Source: Couchioplanes azureus
GTDB lineage: Bacteria; Actinomycetota; Actinomycetes; Mycobacteriales; Micromonosporaceae
NCBI RefSeq assembly: GCF_014648355.1
Contig: NZ_BMQY01000012.1
Location: 124,001-188,000 of the forward strand
Reading direction: 5' to 3'
DNA: 64,000 nucleotides
In this document: piece by piece, positions 60,592-64,000 of the stretch
Numbering within the stretch: position 1 is the stretch's first letter
Layout: each line of letters opens with the position of its first letter
Program-made: the position numbers and the translations under genes
The notes under the pieces: generated by a model
The model's input: the letters and a program-made list of their open reading frames with translations, nothing else
What the model was told of the DNA's origin: nothing
The model's database searches: none

Positions 60592-63500
60592 GTGACGGGG
60601 AAGAGACGCCTTGCCAGGGTTTTCGCTGCCGGCGCGTGTGCGTTGGCGGCGGTGGCCCCATTCGTCGCTGCGACACCGGCGACGGCTGCCGACGCGAGCC
60701 GCAAGCGGGATCTGGTGCTGCTGCTGGACGGGTCCGGTTCGATCGACGCGTCCGACTGGGCGCTGCAGTTGGAGGGCTATTCGGCCGCACTGCAGGACCC
60801 GGTGAACTTCCCGTTGAACGGGACGCGGGCGGTGGGTGTCGTGCAGTGGTCGTACACCGGTGTGAGCCAGCCGGCGACCCGGACCGAAATTCCCCTGACC
60901 CAGCTGAACTCCGCCGCGGATCTTGCCGAGGTCGTGGCGAAGGTCAAGGCGATCAGGCAGATCGGCTACAGCACCAACCCCGGTGACGCCCTGCGCGCGG
61001 GCACGAACGAGCTGTTGTCGGCCGGGCGGGTCGACGCGGACTGGAACCTGTGCATGTCGACCGACGGCTCGCACAACTCCGGTGAGTACATGAGCTCGGC
61101 CTGGCAGTACGCCAGGGACAGCGGCGTCGACCGCTACAACGTCGTGGCCATCGAGGACGGCGGCTTCCGCTCCGCCGAGGCGGTGCGCGCGTACGGCCCG
61201 TACGTCTTCGGCGGTGGGACGGTCACCGTGGCGCGTACCACGGCTGAATTCACCTCCCTGCTCTCGGGTTGCGTCGCGGACCCGCTGCAGCTCGATGCCC
61301 TGGAAGTCACCCAGTCCGTGCAGGACCTGGACAACTCGGTGCCGCTGGTGGCCTACAAGCCCACGGTGGTGCGCGCCTACCTGAGCACGCCGGGTGACCC
61401 CGTGCGGACCTCCGGCCGGCTGCGCGGTTTCGCCGGTGGACGAGAGCTGCCCGGCAGCCCGCTGACCGCGGTCAACGCCGCCCCGGGCGTGCTGGTCGAC
61501 GGCAACCTGGGCGACGACCGCGACGCGCTGGAACGCACCTTGAACTTCGCCGTACCGCTCTCCTGGACGGCCAAGGGCCAGACGGAATTCGCGCTGGAGC
61601 TCCCCGGCGGGGTGTCCTGCCCGGGTGCGGTCAGCGGTCCTACCATGCTGTGTTCCAAGGTGCTCACCTTCGGCTCCGGCTTTGCCGCCGACGTCGAGTT
61701 CAGGGGGGTCAGCTGGCAGGAAGGCGGCCAGCGGATCGAACCGTCGCTGACCGACCTGGTCGAGCAGTCCGAGCGCACCTGGAGCCAGTTGCCGACGGCA
61801 GGCTGGCACGCAGGGTTCGCCACGCTGCACGTCGACAAGCGCCCCACGATCGACGACGTCAACGAGGCGCTGGCCGTGCACCGGCGCATCTCCCGCGAGT
61901 TCGGCGACAAGCGCTGGTACGGCGTCCTGCACGGCAGCAGCAGCAGGAGCAACGTCGGCGGGAAGGCGATGGGAGCGGTCGCGTCCGGCTGGGACGAGAA
62001 CGCCACCGGCGCGACGGACGCAGACTACGGACGCAACCGCGTCGTGCACGAGCTCGGGCACACCTACGGGCTGCACCACTCGGTGAACGCGGCCGAGAAC
62101 GGCTACAAGGAGTGGATGGGTTTCTGGGACTACGCCAAGAACGGCTGGTGTGGTGAGGAGGCTGACGACGACACCCCCGACTACGCGGACAAGACGACCA
62201 TCGGCGGAAGGCCGGTGGCGGCGCTGGGCCCGATGGGTGACCGGCGACGGGAGATCTGGGGCATGGATCCCCGGTTCCTGACGACCAACGAGGCGGCGGC
62301 GGTCTCCTCGCCTGAGACCACGACATCGCTGATGTCGTACTGCCGGGACGGGGTCACCAGCACCCAGCGGCGGTGGATCGGCCAGCGCGACTACCGGCAG
62401 CTGTTCTCCGGCGACCGGGACCCGATCGATGGCTTCGACGCCGCGCCCCTTCCGGTCGGCTCGGGCCTGACGCTGCGCGGCATCATCGCGGCCGACGGCG
62501 CGAGCGCGCAGCTCAAGCCGGCGCTGGCGGTCGACCTGGCCCCCACGCCGAGCGACCCCGACGGCAGCCACGAACTGGTGCTCCAGGACGCCGCGGGCAC
62601 GGTGCTACACAGCGTGCGGTTCACCCCCGGGCACCAGGACGCCGACGCGGGTCCGGACGGCGCCGACGCCGGGCCGCAGGCCTCGCTGTTCAACGTCGTC
62701 GTCCCCGCCGACCTGGCCACCGTGGCCCGGGTGCAGCTGCGCGCCGACGACCGCATCCTGGCCACCGCGACGGCCACGACGGCCGCGCCGACGGTCTCGG
62801 TCGGCGTCCCGGCCTCGGGCAGCACCGAGCGGCTCACCATCTCCTGGTCGTCGCGTGACGCCGACTCGCCCGCACTGGCCAACACCGTGCTCTACAGCGC
62901 CGACGGCGGCACCACCTGGCAGGTCGTCGCGGTCGACATCACCGGATCGTCGGTGTCCGTGCCGCGGTGGTCGCTGCCCGGCAGCACCACCGCGAAGCTC
63001 AAGGTGATCGCCAGCGACGGAGTCCGCAGCACCGCCGCGGCCTCCGAGACGTTCTCGCTGCCCGACCTGGCTCCGACGGTCGAGGTTCTCACCCCTGGCG
63101 CGGGGCAGTTGTTCACCGGCGCGCAGGCCATCCCGTTCGCCGCCCAGGCGAACGACGTCGAGGACGGCCGCCTCGACGGCACCGCGGTGCGGTGGTCCTC
63201 CGACCGCAACGGGCTGCTCGGCACCGGCGCCCAGCTGCCATGGCGCGCCGACAAGCTCAGCGAGGGCGAGCACGTCATCACCGTCACCGCCCGCGACTCG
63301 GCGGGCCAGACCAGCACCGCCACGGTCCGGATCACCGTGCTACGGGTGGCGCCGCCGCCGAAGGCGGTCGACCTGGCGCCCACGGTGAACATGCTCGCCC
63401 CCGGTGCGGGGCAGACGTTCAGCGGAGCGCAGGTCATTCCGTTCGCCGCCCAGGCGAACGACGTCGAGGACGGTCTCCTCGACGGCGCCGCGGTGCAGTG

Positions 63501-63942
63501 GTCCTCCGACCGCGACGGCCCCCTCGGCACCGGCGCCCAACTGCCGTTGCGCGCCGACCAGCTCAGCCTGGGGGAGCACGTCATCACCGTCACCGCGCGT
63601 GACTCGGCGGGCCAGACCAGCACCGCCACGGTCCGGATCACGGTGGTATCCGCGTACACCTTCGGCGGATTCGAGTCGCCGGTGGTGACTCCGGGGCCGA
63701 CCAGCGTCAAGGCCGGTAGCACCATCCCGCTCAAATGGTCGATCTCCGGTCCGGGTGTGCACTCCGGCACCATCAAGTCGGCCCGGTTCCTGAGCGACGG
63801 CGCGAGTTACAAGATGGTCGAGTCGGGCCCGCACTGGCACCTCAACGTGCAGACTCCCAAGACATGGGCGGCAACCAGCCAGGTCTTCCGGATCACCCTG
63901 GTCGACGGGTCCACGTACGAAGCGGAGTTCATCCTGAAATGA
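60592..63942 (+). CDS. Large secreted VWA/metalloprotease/Ig-like protein
   Basis: A 1116-residue exported protein. Signal peptide 1-33 (ends PATAA). VWA-like domain about 38-225 with MIDAS motif DGSGS in LVLLLDGSGSIDASDW, a STDGSHNSGEY loop and a closing Cys (LLSGC). A middle region to about 430 follows, then a zinc protease domain with HELGHTYGLHH (about 485-495), a HExxHxxGxxH metzincin-type site, and SLMSYC as likely Met-turn. Two near-identical Ig-like repeats (about 825-915 and 925-1015) and a final PxKF-like beta domain complete it. GTG start with GGAGAGG upstream. It probably acts outside the cell as a protein-degrading or matrix-binding enzyme. ATGA overlap with the next gene. Confidence 0.88.
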   Translation: MTGKRRLARVFAAGACALAAVAPFVAATPATAADASRKRDLVLLLDGSGSIDASDWALQLEGYSAALQDPVNFPLNGTRAVGVVQWSYTGVSQPATRTEIPLTQLNSAADLAEVVAKVKAIRQIGYSTNPGDALRAGTNELLSAGRVDADWNLCMSTDGSHNSGEYMSSAWQYARDSGVDRYNVVAIEDGGFRSAEAVRAYGPYVFGGGTVTVARTTAEFTSLLSGCVADPLQLDALEVTQSVQDLDNSVPLVAYKPTVVRAYLSTPGDPVRTSGRLRGFAGGRELPGSPLTAVNAAPGVLVDGNLGDDRDALERTLNFAVPLSWTAKGQTEFALELPGGVSCPGAVSGPTMLCSKVLTFGSGFAADVEFRGVSWQEGGQRIEPSLTDLVEQSERTWSQLPTAGWHAGFATLHVDKRPTIDDVNEALAVHRRISREFGDKRWYGVLHGSSSRSNVGGKAMGAVASGWDENATGATDADYGRNRVVHELGHTYGLHHSVNAAENGYKEWMGFWDYAKNGWCGEEADDDTPDYADKTTIGGRPVAALGPMGDRRREIWGMDPRFLTTNEAAAVSSPETTTSLMSYCRDGVTSTQRRWIGQRDYRQLFSGDRDPIDGFDAAPLPVGSGLTLRGIIAADGASAQLKPALAVDLAPTPSDPDGSHELVLQDAAGTVLHSVRFTPGHQDADAGPDGADAGPQASLFNVVVPADLATVARVQLRADDRILATATATTAAPTVSVGVPASGSTERLTISWSSRDADSPALANTVLYSADGGTTWQVVAVDITGSSVSVPRWSLPGSTTAKLKVIASDGVRSTAAASETFSLPDLAPTVEVLTPGAGQLFTGAQAIPFAAQANDVEDGRLDGTAVRWSSDRNGLLGTGAQLPWRADKLSEGEHVITVTARDSAGQTSTATVRITVLRVAPPPKAVDLAPTVNMLAPGAGQTFSGAQVIPFAAQANDVEDGLLDGAAVQWSSDRDGPLGTGAQLPLRADQLSLGEHVITVTARDSAGQTSTATVRITVVSAYTFGGFESPVVTPGPTSVKAGSTIPLKWSISGPGVHSGTIKSARFLSDGASYKMVESGPHWHLNVQTPKTWAATSQVFRITLVDGSTYEAEFILK

Positions 63943-64000
63943 GCCGGCCCCGGTTCCGGACATCCCTAGCGGTGCGAGCAGCGGCAATGCTGCTGCTCGC
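63939..64000 (+). CDS. Start of a coupled secreted protein (cut by window end)
   Basis: The ATG at 63939 overlaps the TGA of the large secreted protein (ATGA) and reads MSRPRFRTSLAVRAAAMLLL, the typical basic start and hydrophobic core of a signal peptide. The frame runs to the window end. Its function cannot be seen; it is translationally coupled to the VWA/metalloprotease gene. Confidence 0.6.
   Translation, partial: MSRPRFRTSLAVRAAAMLLL

Noticed and set aside
60487..62571. 694-codon minus-strand frame opposite the VWA/metalloprotease gene
   Set aside because: Shadow frame. The plus strand carries the signal peptide, MIDAS and zinc-protease motifs.
63974..64000. Hairpin GCGAGCAGC/GCTGCTCGC at the window end as a terminator
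   Set aside because: It lies within the signal-peptide codons of the coupled downstream gene (Ala/Leu codons are naturally self-complementary), so terminator function is unlikely.

Overview
The window is high-GC DNA with GTG and TTG starts, purine-rich ribosome binding sites, many Ala/Pro/Arg-rich secreted proteins, AfsR/SARP-type regulators, a bacterial Ser/Thr kinase, and ESX-type small proteins. This points to a filamentous actinomycete. Micromonosporaceae (Actinoplanes-like) is my best guess, but that is inference. Most genes are monocistronic or in 2-4 gene units on both strands, as in an accessory chromosome arm. I see no rRNA, tRNA, CRISPR array, prophage core or biosynthetic cluster.

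Layout. 0.2-6.6 kb: small secreted proteins (including a CBM2 protein and a triple-repeat protein) around an AfsR-type regulator, a broken carbohydrate-enzyme fragment and a membrane-anchored repeat protein. 6.9-11 kb, minus strand: an unknown protein, a GHKL ATPase and a Uma2-type nuclease. 11.2-13.7 kb: acyl-CoA dehydrogenase and a small membrane-anchored protein. 14-21.4 kb: a secreted seven-repeat protein, a MalT-like ATPase fused to a C-terminal SARP module, a secreted repeat protein and a secreted serine protease. 21.7-26.3 kb: a GT8 glycosyltransferase coupled to an nSTAND ATPase with 15 WD40 repeats. 26.4-30.2 kb: PhzF-like protein divergent from an HxlR regulator, then a TetR-carboxylesterase pair. 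30.7-34.8 kb: a duplicated diguanylate cyclase, an NmrA-like reductase, an internally deleted hydrolase and an HD/GGDEF chimaera. 34.8-41.7 kb: catalase-like protein, DUF4345 protein with a divergent AraC regulator, a third AfsR-type regulator, a secreted I36-type inhibitor and an SRPBCC protein. 41.7-46.5 kb: a decayed secreted-protein fragment, DUF389, an alpha/beta hydrolase with a coupled small protein, and DUF6624. 47-49.7 kb: Ser/Thr kinase and Cu/Zn SOD-like protein. 49.9-54 kb: a frameshifted DNA-binding-like gene, membrane proteins, and an ESX-like operon (YbaB-like, EspC-like, frameshifted WXG-like, membrane protein). 54.2-60 kb: lipoprotein, hydrolase, HAD remnant, EamA transporter, IS110 remnant and an MFS exporter behind a leader-peptide attenuator. 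60.6-64 kb: a large secreted VWA/metalloprotease/Ig-like protein and the start of a coupled secreted protein.

Recurring themes. (1) Three large AfsR/SARP/MalT-type STAND regulators each sit beside small secreted proteins, suggesting local control of the exported products. (2) At least seven genes are broken by a frameshift, stop or deletion, so the region is being remodelled. (3) Candidates for something new are the GT8 plus nSTAND-WD40 unit, in which one blade was recently duplicated; the leader-peptide attenuator before the MFS gene; and the GHKL/Uma2 cluster.
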